A DNA stretch of 64,000 bases, taken from Lasioglossum baleicum. Its lineage: Eukaryota; Arthropoda; Insecta; Hymenoptera; Halictidae. The translations under genes and the position numbers were made by a program. The DNA lies in assembly GCF_051020765.1 (NCBI RefSeq), contig NC_134939.1:2940901-3004900 (forward strand), written 5' to 3'. Shown here one piece after another: positions 23,438 to 35,016 of the stretch. The notes below the pieces were generated by a model, which saw only the letters and a program-made list of their open reading frames with translations, did no database searches and was not told the origin of the DNA. Position 1 is the stretch's first letter. The number at the start of each line of letters is the position of its first letter.

Positions 23438-25278
23438 TAGATTGTCAAATTAAATTGGAAAGCAGTTTTGCGTAAATACCTTTCATTTAAATTGGTTCAA
23501 ATTGGTAGGACGCTGAAACTTTTAAAAACTTCGCAGCCCTGCCCCTGTACAAGCTCGCCCACGGTCCCTGCCAGCGATCAACTATGGAGGCAGTGGAATT
23601 TCCGCAAAGCTGCCATTCATCGTCACCGATCTCCGATCGGGAAACCTCTCGGCGTGTCGCAATAAATCAGAATTCAAATCTAATCCAATCAAAAACGGTT
23701 TCCCGGTGGCTGGGACCGGTTATTTTTCACGGGGCAATGGGATCGTGTCAGCCGAGCCGTAGCAGCCGGGGAATTGAAATTCGACATTTTCAACCAAGTT
23801 TCCGCGCCAGGACCGAGTTAAACACACCTCGACGTTGGTTTACTGGCGCGAGCATTGTAACCGAGGAGTGCGCGATACGCGGTGCCAAGGAGCCCTGTGA
23901 ACCACCCCTTATGCCACCTGCACGACCCCCACCTATTATGTATCGCGACGATAGTATGCGTGCGTGTAACTCCGCGGAAGTTTCCGCCTAAAGATTTCCA
24001 GTGGGAGGCCTCGAGCAAACTTTATCTTTCGAGTGGCTTGCCGGCAACTGAAACCCGGCCGGTGTGTTAAACCAGCACCCCGACACCACCCCCGCACGCT
24101 TCTTCTCTTCTATTCTGCCTGCACACCTCTTCCGTTACTTTCTTCTTCTTCCACTTCTTCTTCTTCTTCTTCTTCTGCATCTTCGTCCTCCTTTCCGTAG
24201 CCAAGCCCTGGGAAAGCTAGCTGCTAACTGCTCGCGGACACATAAGTCTCGCGAACACGAGGAATCGCGCTCTATGCGACTGGAACAATTGCACGCAATT
24301 CCACAAAGACATTTCAACCTCCCAAGTGAATTTAACAAAATTGCACTCATTCATTCCTCTGCTAAATGCATAAAATAACGTTACATAAGTGTAAAATATG
24401 AAATATTTTCGTGCCCTCGTGGTATCTCTCAGTCTCAGTATTTTCGAGGGTTTCTATTTCGCGTGGTCCAGCATCTACATTAACATCTCCGCGTCGAAAC
24501 GTGTTCGAGCAGCACGATATTCACGATAGAGCCCCGCCGGAACTGATTCCCTTGGAAAATATAAATCAAAGCGGGCCAGGAGGGTTTTCGTTTTCGCGAG
24601 AATTCATTTTGACGATACGTGGAGGGAGCTTCGCGCCTCCACGGACGTGACCAAAACTCGAGCCAATGCATTTTCTTCGTCCTACGATAGTTTCCCAGTT
24701 GGCGGGGTGTAGTTCCGAGACCTCAATCTCATACGGAGTCGTTTAGTAGAATCTTGGATAGGGAAATTTATGTTTGCTCCCTCCGGCGACGACGAGAGGG
24801 ATCAGCAGGAGATGAGAGATGAAGTTTAACATTCATATTTCCGGTTATGGACGGCGCTCAAACTACGGTCCGGTCTATTAACCCTAAAGTGACGTTACGA
24901 GGCACTCGCGTTAGCTCTACTTCATTCAGAGTACCTTGAAAGTTTCTTTAGAACCTTCTTTAACGGAAGTAATGCCTTTAAAGGGAGCGCCCGACACGAG
25001 TGACCAAGGTCTGACGGCACAATAAGGGCCGCAGAAAACTTTCCGCAGTTTCTCCTACCCTCCGCGCGAGCATTGTTATGCCAGCATCGTGAATCTTATG
25101 CACCTACTCGCCTACCCTCCGGGGACCTCGCCAAAGTGACGATCACTGCAGCTACTTCTTCAGCTTTCACGGATGTTGATGGCGCGGGTCTATTCGCGGA
25201 TCGAATTTCTCGAAAATTCAGACGTATATGGCGAAGCTTTAGCTTGTTTTTCAAATTTCAAAACCAGACAGCGATGTA
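23438..25278. other. Unique DNA with a CTT microsatellite
   Basis: GC-moderate; CTT microsatellite at 24141-24176. Overlapping short frames (23584-23991, 24064-24378) have no recognised domain. Confidence 0.5.
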
Positions 25279-25600
25279 TTAATGTACAAATAAGTTCGGT
25301 GCCTTTTGAGCGTGCTTTTGATGTTTGTTTATAAAATAAAGGAATACACGTTATGTTTCGAAGTAATCACCATTACTTTCTATACACTTCTCCCACCTTT
25401 CGGGTAACTGGAGAATAATCCCGCTTTTATAAAAAGATGGTGGTTTTGATTGAATAAAGTCATTGTTGCGGATCGCGCGAACTACGCGGCGGCACGCGAC
25501 TTAGTATAGAACAAGGGAGAGAGAGGTGACGGGGTTGACAAAACCATAACAATGATTCTCTACCATAGAGGCTCCTCTTCACCTGTCCCCCCACCGTTCT

Positions 25601-25634
25601 GACTCTTCGGGCACAGCTGATTACCCGAAGAGTC
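25601..25634. repeat. Perfect 11-bp hairpin in the solo LTR
   Basis: GACTCTTCGGG (25601-25611) and CCCGAAGAGTC (25624-25634) are exact reverse complements around a 12-nt loop. Confidence 0.95.
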
Positions 25635-25650
25635 GGTTGCTTTCAAACTC

Positions 25651-25787
25651 CCGCTTCGCTTGAGCGGTTAGCATTTTCCGAATAAAACTACAGCTTTGCT
25701 TGAGCTGTTAAAATAGTTATTTTTATACTCCCGCTTTGCTTGAGCGGTTTAATAATTATTGCTTAACGATAGAGCTTTGCTTGAGCT
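25651..25787. repeat. Four 40-bp-spaced hairpins with constant loop in the solo LTR
   Basis: Four stem-loops start at 25651, 25691, 25731 and 25773. Stems are CCGCT/AGCGG, CAGCT/AGCTG, CCGCT/AGCGG and AGCT/AGCT around the loop T(C/T)GCTTG. Stem bases change in pairs while the loop is constant, apart from one C/T. Confidence 0.9.
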
Positions 25788-26998
25788 AAAACGTGGCTCC
25801 TCACAAATAAAAGAAAGGGTCTTGCGCTTCTCGGTCTTGTTTCTGTTCTTTTCTTAGTTTGAATTCTTTAATTCTCTTGTTTCATTAGCTTTCTTTTATA
25901 GTTAAGTGGTGTCGGGTTCTTTAGTTCAATAAGTTAGATTCTTAAGTTTCCTTTTAATAAAGTGGACGTATTGACTTGTGCTTTAGACACTAAACTAACA
26001 GTGCTAGTGCCGTTAATTTTCACATCCTTTCACGACCCTGCTATTCCTTTACAGTCATTAATGCTTGTGTGGACCTCTTCGAGAGATTTGCACTTAGAAT
26101 CAACCAAGTGAGGTTGCAGCGATCGAAAAAGGTGATAATCCGAGGGGGCCATATCGGGGGAATATGCCGCATGCGGGAGACTCTCCCAGCCCAGAGAAGA
26201 AATGACTTCCAGTGTAATCTTCGCCGCATGTGGTCGTGCGTTGTCATGCTACAGAATCACTTGCCTAGTTCCACTGCCGGTAAACGGCCTTTTTTGCTCA
26301 ATTGCGTCGCTTAAATTAATCATTTCTTGTTGATACTGTTCAGCAGTAATAATTTCCCCAGGTTTCAACAACTCATAATGAATGACACCTTCGAAATCCC
26401 ACCAAATACTCAGTAACGCTTTTTTAACGTGAATGTTCGCTTTAGCAGTAGATGTTGCTGGTTCACCCGGATGAACCCATGACTTTTGTACCTTAGGATT
26501 GTCGTACAATACCCATTTTTCATCCCCAGTTACAATTTTGTGAAGAAAGTCCTTTTTTTTAATCGTGACAGAAGGGACATTGCCGTGTCACAGCGACTCA
26601 GTTTGTTTTCGAGGCTGAGTACATGAGGAACACACCGGCCTCCATTCTGTATTCTCTCAAGCTTCTTCAAACGAACAGAAATTGCTCGTTGTGTTTGACA
26701 AGGATTGTCATTCAACAATTGCTCTAATTCTTCGTTCTGCACTTTTTTCGGCATTCCATTGCGTTCTCCATCACTGAGATCCAAATTTCCACTACGGAAC
26801 CTTTGGAACCGCTTCTTGCATGTTTCATAAGTAAGAGCATTTTGACCTAACGCTGAACAAATTATTTTCGTAGCCTCAGCAGCATTTTTTTCAACTCAAA
26901 TGCAAACAGCATACAGTGTCGAATGTGCTGGTTTTTGAACGCCATAGTGCAAAGTATTGTTTTTTGAGGTTATGTATCAATTAGCGTTAAGGGCCTAG

Positions 26999-27417
26999 CA
27001 GACTAAGATTGGTCCAGCGGCCCCACCCACAATTTTTATTGATATTATATGGAAAACAATGGTTTTAGGTTAGTTTTAGGTTGAAAGAGAACCCCCTAAA
27101 ATTTTAAGTCGCTAACCCTTCGTATAAGGATGATATGTGGGTAAATACCCTTAACTGTATCGTTTTTTTTCTTGGTTGTTGATTAAGATATTCGGATAAA
27201 AAAAACGAAAATACTCGAACTTACCTCCTTCATATCATACATTTTTTTTCACCATCGTGATCAAATTATTAAGGGTAGAAAAAAATCATCTAATTTTTTA
27301 GGGGTGGGAATTGCAAGCAACCCTTCGAGTGACCACTTCCAAAAAATTCAAGAACAATGTTCTGTTGTTTATCTAACGTATAAAAAAGTTACAAGATGGT
27401 CGGATTGGTGGAACATA
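26999..27417. repeat. Dispersed repeat, copy 2 of 2
   Basis: Matches 6234-6617 from GGTCCAGCGG to CGGATTGGTG, with a short duplication near 27065 and about 30 bp extra near 27235. It directly follows the truncated end of the split mariner. Confidence 0.65.
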
Positions 27418-27595
27418 GTTAAATATTGAAAAACAAATAAAATTGCGTCATTATAATGGTATAATGTACAGTGCAGTGTTTCTCTTATTAGGATATATTA
27501 AATCCCTTCTTGATCAATTATTTCTTTTTAAACGTGACGCATAACATTACATAAGTAGTATATAGTTTTATATGCGGTTATATTATACATATACA

Positions 27596-27750
27596 GGGTG
27601 TCTCAGACCACCCCTACCACCCATTTATAATCTAGACAATAGGTTATTTTCAAAAATTCGAAGTGTTTCTTTTATAAATCAGATGCGCTGTATCAAATGG
27701 TGATATTTTTAACTTCCGGTTTCGGCCGGAAATAGGTGATTGAGACCGGC
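27596..27750. mobile_element. Truncated CAGGGTGTCTC-type terminus
   Basis: The sequence after TATACAGGGTGTCTCAGACC resembles one end of a CAGGGTG-type inverted-repeat element, but no partner end is found. It runs directly into a Tc1 fragment, so it was probably truncated by that insertion or by a deletion. Confidence 0.35.
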
Positions 27751-27752
27751 TT

Positions 27753-27965
27753 CCCGACTTAAATATCATTGAAAACCTTTGGGGAATTCTAGCCAGGGAG
27801 GTTCATTCTAAAGGAAACCAGTTTAGTAGTGTAGAACAATTGAAAAACTGCGTTGAAATGGTATGGAAGAAAATTAAGCAAAAAACGATTAAAAACTTGT
27901 ATAAATCTATTCCAAAAAGAATGTTGCATGTCATAAGAAATAAAGTTGGCAACACAAAATATTAA
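27753..27965 (+). pseudogene. Tc1-like transposase C-terminal fragment
   Basis: A 70-codon open segment ending in TAA encodes PDLNIIENLWGILAREVHSK and ends SIPKRMLHVIRNKVGNTKY. This is the classic Tc1 C-terminus: the DLNxIENLW block holds the third catalytic residue (Glu of DD34E), and the NKGGxTKY-like tail closes the protein. The first two Asp residues and the DNA-binding region are absent. A full Tc1 transposase is about 340 residues. There is no start codon; the fragment abuts an unrelated transposon end at the left. Confidence 0.85.
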
Positions 27966-30900
27966 GAACCGATAAAAATAAGCTGTACGTGTTAATTTTT
28001 TACAAAAACATTACCTGTCTTATAGTTTTGTCGCAGTAAATAAAAGGTAAGTTGGTGTTACTTTCAAATTCTTAGAAATACTAACGAAAACACTGCGTTA
28101 AACGACGTCTCCAGAAGTAACTAATAACACTCTGCATGAAAGACGATGAAGTTCTTTCACATAATTATTTCGTTTTAAGTGATGTCTTATAGTATCGTCG
28201 TGGACTGTATCACCAAAACCAGTCTCCTTTGATAATGCAACGTTGTGGCCGAAGAACGCCTCTTTGTGCACGTTCCAACCAACATTCGTGCTAATACATC
28301 GCAAAACCAATTATTTCAAAGCAAGGGTTCAAAAGCGAGAGGAAATCCACCGACAGGAACCGAGTTGCATTTAAACGAATTCCAGCGTTTCAGCAACAAA
28401 AACGGGAGCATATAAGAAGCGGCCGGCTCGCATGTAGGTCGGATTGGGCCAAAGGTAAGCGAGTACATTGCAGGGGGCCCTCCCATGAAACGCGAAGCCG
28501 CCGACAATCCGCGTGTACCGTTGCGAAAATTGTTTTTCCCTTCGGAGCCGTGCGAGCGTGTCTGCACATTTCATATTACTTTGGAGCGGCTCGGTGTAAG
28601 CGGGTGATGAAGAGGCTCGTAAACAGTGTAAAGGGATCAACGGGGTCTATGGGTGTCGTTCTCCAAGATTAAAGGGACCATCCTGTAGATCAGGAGTCGG
28701 AGACGCTCGAGAAGGGTGCACTTTGCACCGGCGCGGCGGCGGCGGCAAGGGGGTTGAAAACGCAGCGAGCTGAATATGCGGACGCGCAAACAGCCGGGTC
28801 GAGTAAATAGTGTTTATTGCCTTTCAGAAACGCCCGCTACTTTATGCCGGGACGCCGGCACTAGCAAAAACTCCGCGAGGGAGAGAAGAGGAAACGAAGA
28901 GTGGCAGTTGGTTAAATTTAAATTATATGCTGCGCGCGCGCGCCCGAAACTTGCGCTCCCGATTTTAATTAGCCCGCGAGTCCATACGCTTCGGAATCCA
29001 GCGTAACTGTCCCGGGGATCTGCCAACAATTATCGCGACGATTCGATCGAACTGCGCGAAAAGATTCGGCGTCGAGTCTGCGAGATTTTTTTCTTGAAAA
29101 GATGAATCGAGCCAAATCGCTTTGGGGCAACTCTTGCTGTCGATCAGTTAACGCTTAATTAAACCTCGCCGAGGGGGTAGTTTCTGTGTCGGCGATGCGA
29201 CGTCAGAAAACAATTTCCTTCGGCGACGCTCGTTTTTCTCGACGGTGCCCCATCCACGGGGGATGATGGTGTTGATAAACAAGCGGGGGCGTTTCGCCGA
29301 TTATACGGGGCCCGAAACGGATCTTCCCCGCGAGGAAGCTCGGTCAGAAAATTGCCTGGCGCGATTAAGTGTTAATCTCGGCACGGCGAAACCCTCAGAT
29401 GCGGCGGATAATGCGGTTATACACGGCCAGGCCGCGGCGCGGTGCCTTGCCGGGGAAAACAGGGCGAAAAACTTGCCGGCGACAAAAGTTACGAGGGTTG
29501 GAGGCGAATCAACCCCTGGCCACGCTAACGACCACCATAATTAGCCTCGCTCTCGAAGTTTCGACCCTCTTCTACCTGACTTTTCAATTTCTTCGGGGAT
29601 TCCGCGCCGAATTCCGCGCCGATGGATAAACCGCCCGTAGTTCACGTCTTAAAAATTTCTTCGTTCCTTCTTCCGCCCCGACGGAATTTTTCTGCCAGTT
29701 ATTCGCGTAATCCGCAATTATCGATGTGGGTCAAGAATCGTTTAAGATCGCTCGTTCGTCGTTCCTTCGGGATTTTAACGGGCTGTGTGTTAAACTTTTG
29801 TTCGGCCGATTTTCTCAAATCGATGAGAGCCATTATGTTGCTTAGCGACCGAATAATTTGTTTGTCTAATTATAAATGTACGGACCGACAATCAAAGAAA
29901 TTCTTCCGTTTCAAATAGGTATGGTTGTGTCGCTGTACCTGTTTCTTTTCCCGATATATTTGGTGGACATTTAATACATCGTCCCGAATTCAATACGTCA
30001 TGCGACGATTGTTTAACTGTCTCCCAGCTAAAAAATTGCGGACAAAGCGATTTCCAATGACACGTGAATCGCCGAGGGCCCGAAGACAATAGCTCCGCAC
30101 GAAAGATGGAAAAATGATTCGTTGTTTCCGCGTTGTTTCCCTGTGAAATACGAGCGTCATAAACGTCAACGGAATTAGCGCACGAATAAATTCTCCCCCA
30201 CCTTTCTCTCTCTCTCTCTTTCGATTCACAGAAGAATGATTAGTTCATTCAAGTGGGAATGAATTTCGGTGTGTATCTATTATCGGGAACTGTAAATCCG
30301 TTTCCGGTATGAAATTTAATCCCGCGATAATTCGATTTCAATTTCGTTTAACAAACACAGTGCCGTTCGTGCTCGATACGGGGAAACCCCGCTGACAAAT
30401 AATAAAAATTTAGCGATGCCCTCGTTTAATCGCTGCTATATCCACCTATATGTTTTTTCCAAAAATATTTTCTATAGCAACCCTGTTTAATCGTCTTCAT
30501 CGTTGTTGAATCTACCTGAATCGCGTTTCTGCAAATTCAATTTATTCAATTAAGGAATTTGATTACGGTATAACAAATTTGATTAAGAGTTATTTGAAAT
30601 TGTGTTTCGCCTGTTAATAATCGATGAAATCAGGAAGAAATGATTAAAATCAAATGATTAAACGGGGGGAAATGCAATAAATTTTATATAATTCCTGCAG
30701 CTCTCGGAATCGGCTCGTAGACTGTTCATTTCGCAGAAAAATCCTCATTCTACTTACGGGGAAGCCCGTGCTGGGTGTGGTTTGCCCCTTGCAACGTGGT
30801 GCTTGCGACGCGCGAGCAATCGGCCTGTCGCCGGAACGGAAATTAATTCCGATTCACAGTTAATACCGCGGCAAATGCGTTTCCACGTAATTCGATGTAT

Positions 30901-33290
30901 GCGTCGCCACGTATTAACACGACGCGAATTTAACTGGTTGCTCCTATTTAAAAGTCGAAACTAATTTCGCCGTGGCACCCGTGAACGTTGTATATGTATT
31001 TCTCTCTCGCTCTCTTCGTCGCTCACCTTTTGGTTCACGGTTTTCTCTTCACGAGCGACGCAACTTTTAGACACCTCGGATACACAGAGTGGCGCGTTTA
31101 ACGCATCACCATCCCCCGAAACTGCTGGCCGAAACTTTTCCGCCAAACTCCCGCCGAATTTTCTAATTTTATTTCTGATACGACCTTTCGGAATTACCAA
31201 TTATGTTTCAACCGAATTCACTGCATCTGATTTTATTTATTCAATGTTCAGCATTCGTCATTCTTGACCTGCTGGAATTTTAGTAATTTTTTCAGCAGCA
31301 TTTACACGAAATTTGCATCGCAACAAAAATTCCCACGGACAGATAAACGTCACCGGGATATGTTTGCCGAAAAATATCCACGTCAGCTGCAAGATGGTGG
31401 TTCCTCTCCCTCTCTCTCTCTATTCCCGATTTCATCCACGAAAAATCAACTCTCCAGCAAATTCCGGGAGGTGTCGCAAGGTTCCGAGGACCTTTTCGCT
31501 TGCGTTGACACGTGGTCATTTCAATCACGACGTTTTAGTACTTTCGAACGAGCAATTCCCTGGAAATTCCGCACACAGCATGGCGTACAAGATTTTACGA
31601 ACCGGCGCGGCGCGGTGGCAGGCTTTTATTACTCTGCGTCCTCCGAAAATGCAGACTCAAAATCCAGCAATTGTAAGTCTAAAAAAATACAAATTTGTGA
31701 AATCAATTCGGTAGAATACAAATTCGTACAACACCGACGACGCGAATTTATGGAAACCGGCTTTAAACGCAATAAAGCGACTTATGAATCGTTCGCGCGA
31801 TTCTTTTTCATTCGTGCAATCTGCGCGGAGTAGGATATCGTTGACAAATAAACTGTTTATCCGTTCGCCGGGCGAATAGGTTTGATTTAATGAATTGGAT
31901 GGTTCGTTTTATCGGCAGATTCAGTTTCTCGGCGAGCCGTCCGCGGAGATGAGAATTATCGGTCGAACAAAAGCCGAAAAAACCGGTCCCGCCAATACGT
32001 CGCAATCAACTGGCTTAAAGTCGAGAGGATCGAGAAGGAAAATCCTCGCTCGATCCCTCGCATTTCTCGACACAATACGCCGATTATAATTTACTTCGAC
32101 CCGCGACCTCTCTCTTTCTCTCTCCCTCTCTCTCTCTGCGAAGTTTCCGGATCAGTGGGAAAAACTCAGCTTCAATCTACCAGATTTTCTTCAATTAACT
32201 CGCGTCTTTGAGGCCGCGGAGCTTTCGCGACAATGATTCAATTAAGAATTTGGTACGATTACGGCCGCCGTTGGTTCCCAAAGAATTCTACTCTGAGTGA
32301 GACCCTCTTTTGTCCGAGGAGAACATCATAATTAAAGTGCACATTCGGGAAATCTAGTTCACTGTATTGTACCGTGGAAGGAGAAGATTAAACTGTGTAT
32401 TAATGCATCGGAAACAGCAGGAAATAAAAGTCTTTTTTTCCGAACGAATGCATGCACCGAAGCAATAAATTGTCCCAATAGTGTTTGTTTTTATAAATTG
32501 GCCCATAAAACGTTGGATTCGCGAAACAATTCATGTTTTGGCACGGCAAGTGATTCTACACTCAATAGAGAATAAAGAATAAAAATATATGTGTATGTAT
32601 ATAGAACGGCGTTTGTCCGAGCGAATCATTGTTTCGCAAATCTGATTCTTGCATCGATCACGCTCTGTTTAATGTGTCTGGCTTGTGTTTGCTGTTTCTA
32701 CTTACAGCGAACTCGTGCACTGTAGCAATTATCTGCGAATTTACTGTTCAAATACACAGGACTTTTTTCAAGTCACTCAATATAAATGAATAAATACAGC
32801 AATTAACAATATTGTTAATTTACGGAATTACTTTGACAGCAATCAATGAAATGTTCGACGTAGAATGGTCGGTTAAAATGTTTTCGAAAATGCAATAAAT
32901 GTAAAATCGAGTCAGGAGAAATATATTCAGTCGTCAATTCACCACAGAGTTGACAGAGTGGAAATATAGTGCAATAAAAGCGCTTTAAAGTGTTTAATAT
33001 TCGTTTAATTGACACGAAAACGTAGTACAGTAATCGCGCGTTTACTGTCAAACAGCCGTGTTCTGCACTGACAGTGATCGTTCAGAGACACTATTTTTTT
33101 ATGACTGCGTCTACCGCGCCGACCGCGCCGAGACTTCAATCGAAAAGCCGAACATAGAGAACGACAGAATGAAATACGGATCGCGTGGCCGAAGCGTGTC
33201 GCCGTCGCCGGCACAGTTTAAAGGCCCGCGTATTCCCACACTGTAATGCCAGTTAAAAATACTTTATTTTTCATTACATATTTTTTCATG
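27966..33290. other. Unique DNA, no gene seen
   Basis: About 5.3 kb of CpG-rich and AT-rich sequence. CT tracts occur near 30205-30222 and 32107-32138. Frames such as 28371-28640 (minus), 29245-29544 and 31264-31833 (plus) show no recognisable domain or consistent exon boundary. A minus frame at 30961-31200 meets a GTGAGC donor-like site but I could not support it further. Confidence 0.5.
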
Positions 33291-33562
33291 GGACTTTCAC
33301 TAACTTAATTCTGGCATTTTTCTGATTAAAATGACACGAAACACGATATAATTTCAACTGTATTTAGTGGTTTAATCGACGATGAAAGTTTCGAACGCAA
33401 CGAAGAACAGCGTATGGGAAAGAAAGAGACGCGGACAGTCACTGTCCTTCCTTGCGCCCGAAACTTTCACCGTCGATTAAACCACTAAATACAATTGAAA
33501 TTATATTGTGCTTGATGTCATTTTAATCAGAAAAATGCCAGAAATAGGTTAGTGAAAGTTCT
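33291..33562. repeat. Foldback MITE, about 270 bp
   Basis: Left arm 33291-33393 and right arm about 33459-33562 are reverse complements over roughly 100 bp with a few mismatches, around a 65-nt spacer of unrelated sequence. Partial similarity may extend further left to about 33245. No coding capacity and no clear target duplication. Confidence 0.8.
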
Positions 33563-33749
33563 ATAAAAAAATAATTAAAAATAAAGAAGATTAAATATTG
33601 GTGTTACATTGTGATGACGCACCGGCATTTGAACTGTGCCGTCGATGGCGTCGATTACTATGTTGGGGGAGATGTTCTTGGTCGCATCTATCGTATAGAA
33701 ATTCATTGCGTCTATAGAGGATTTACTGTAAACAAAAAATAGGATAATA

Positions 33750-35016
33750 TTAGGTTGGGGAAAAGTTTCTTCGTATTCTCCCGATAGATGGAGTTACCAT
33801 GTCATAACTCTGGTAATATTAATCGGATCTGGCATTACTCGAGTGCTTCTGAAAGGTGACATATCAGAGAGTAATTACAAACAAGAAATTGTGATATTCG
33901 TCTATTTAGTCAAAAGTTATTACGTTTTGAAAATGAGCGGAAACAAAGAAGAATACATCGATACATTTTGAAATTTTATTACAAAAAAGGAAAGAATGCG
34001 ACCCAAGCTGCTAAAAAAATGTGTGATGTTTATGGACGTGATACAGTATAGGTACGTGTGATACAAAGTTGGGTCAAGCGTTTTGAATCTAGAAATTTTG
34101 ATGTCAAAGACACACCTCGTTCTGGTCTACCCGTCACTGAAAAAGTCGATGAAATCATGCAAACAGTTGAGCAAAACCGGCACATTAGCAGTCTTGACAT
34201 CGGTAAGGAACTAAACATCGACCACAAAACAGTTCTAAACCGTTTAAAGAAGGCTGGATACAAACAACAGCTCGATGTTTGGGTGCCTCACGAGTTAAGT
34301 TTGAAAAATGTAATGGATCTATTTTCAATTTGTGAGTTGTTGCTAACACGAAACAAAATCGAACCTTTTTTGAAACGGCTCACTACAGGCGATGAAAAAT
34401 GGATCACGTACGACAATTATGTACGAAAAAGATCTTGGTCGAAACGAGGCGAAGCTCCGCAAACCGTGGCAAAGCCAGGATTGACACCAAGAAAGGTGAT
34501 GCTGTGCGTTTGCTGGGATCATAAAGGATTCATTCACTACGAACTGCTGCCATCCGGTCAAACGATTGATTCTAACCTCTACAGTCAACAGCTGGAAAGA
34601 TTACGTCGAGCAATCGAGAGAAAGCGACCAGAATTGATAAAAAGGAAAGGCGTCGTCTTCCACCACGATAATGCCAGACCCCACATATCTTTGGCGACAC
34701 GTCAAACATTAAGAGAGCTTGGCTGAGAAGTTTTGATGCACCCACCGTATAGTCTTGACATTGCTCCAACAGACTACCATTTGTCTCGGTCCCTACACAA
34801 CTCTCTTAATGGTGTGAAGATGACTTCAAAAGAGGCCAGAGTCGTCCAGAAATCACAGAAGTTCTACAGTGACGGAATTATGGTTTTACCTGAAAAATGG
34901 CAAAAGGTGGTCGATCAAAATGGCACATGCTTGATTTAATAAACTTCATTTAAAATACGGAAAAAGCTTGATTCATTTCTGCATTAAAATGCGATGAAAC
35001 ATTTTCCCCAACGTAA
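33750..35016 (+). mobile_element. Nearly full-length mariner, 1267 bp
   Basis: The left end TTAGGTTGGGGAAAAGTTTC follows TA (33748-33749). The right end, inverted, reads TTACGTTGGGGAAAATG; the right flanking TA is mutated to AA. Size, ends and the D,D34D transposase fit a complete mariner. The coding sequence carries a frameshift and two stops. Confidence 0.92.
33933..34939 (+). pseudogene. Mariner transposase, near full-length but broken
   Basis: Starts at an ATG (33933) and shifts frame near 33953-33960. The helix-turn-helix region KFYYKKGKNATQAAKKMCD follows, then a TAG stop at 34049. From 34058 one frame runs to 34939 apart from TGA at 34724, where Trp is usual. Motifs: SWVKRFESRNFDVKDTPRSG (linker), TGDEKWITYDN (first Asp), FHHDNARPH (second Asp), PPYSLDIAPTDYHL (third Asp, 34 residues on). 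Pro of YSPD is Leu. About 335 codons in total, against about 345 in active mariners. One frameshift and two stops, all single-base changes, indicate a fairly young inactive copy. Confidence 0.93.

Larger units (their letters stand above)
25464..26053. mobile_element. Solo LTR, 590 bp, TSD GTCAT
   Basis: Begins TGTTGCGGATCGCGCGAAC and ends CCTTTACA, bounded by the 5-bp direct duplication GTCAT at 25459-25463 and 26054-26058. TG...CA ends plus a 5-bp duplication identify an LTR; no internal domain remains, so it is a recombined solo LTR, Gypsy- or BEL/Pao-type by duplication length. An AATAAA lies at about 25806. It interrupts the mariner transposase between two conserved blocks, so it is younger than that mariner. 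Confidence 0.9.
25351..26945 (-). pseudogene. Mariner transposase, broken and LTR-interrupted
   Basis: Reading on the minus strand, the frame starts MAFKNQHIRHCMLFAFELKK and runs into a frameshift at an A7 run (about 26887). The helix-turn-helix region continues with RFRSGNLDLSDGERNGMPKK and is broken again at an A8 run near 26560. The catalytic part has TGDEKWVLYDN (first Asp), a stop where a residue before HDNARPH is expected (second Asp), and AYSPDMAPSDYHLF (third Asp, 34 residues on), which is the D,D34D pattern. After SIND the gene is split by the LTR and resumes with FIQSKPPSFYKSGI, ending near 25351. Two frameshifts, one stop and a 590-bp insertion make it dead. Confidence 0.87.
25279..26990 (-). 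mobile_element. Mariner split by a solo LTR
   Basis: A minus-strand mariner. Its 3' end (left in the window) starts TTAATGTACAAATAAGTTCG after TA (25277-25278). The other end has no matching inverted terminus and appears lost near the dispersed repeat that begins at 26999. Removing the LTR at 25464-26053 leaves about 1.1 kb, slightly less than a full mariner. Confidence 0.8.

Noticed and set aside
30961..31200. Minus-strand frame meeting a GTGAGC site
   Set aside because: Donor-like sequence is frequent by chance; no domain and no partner exon.
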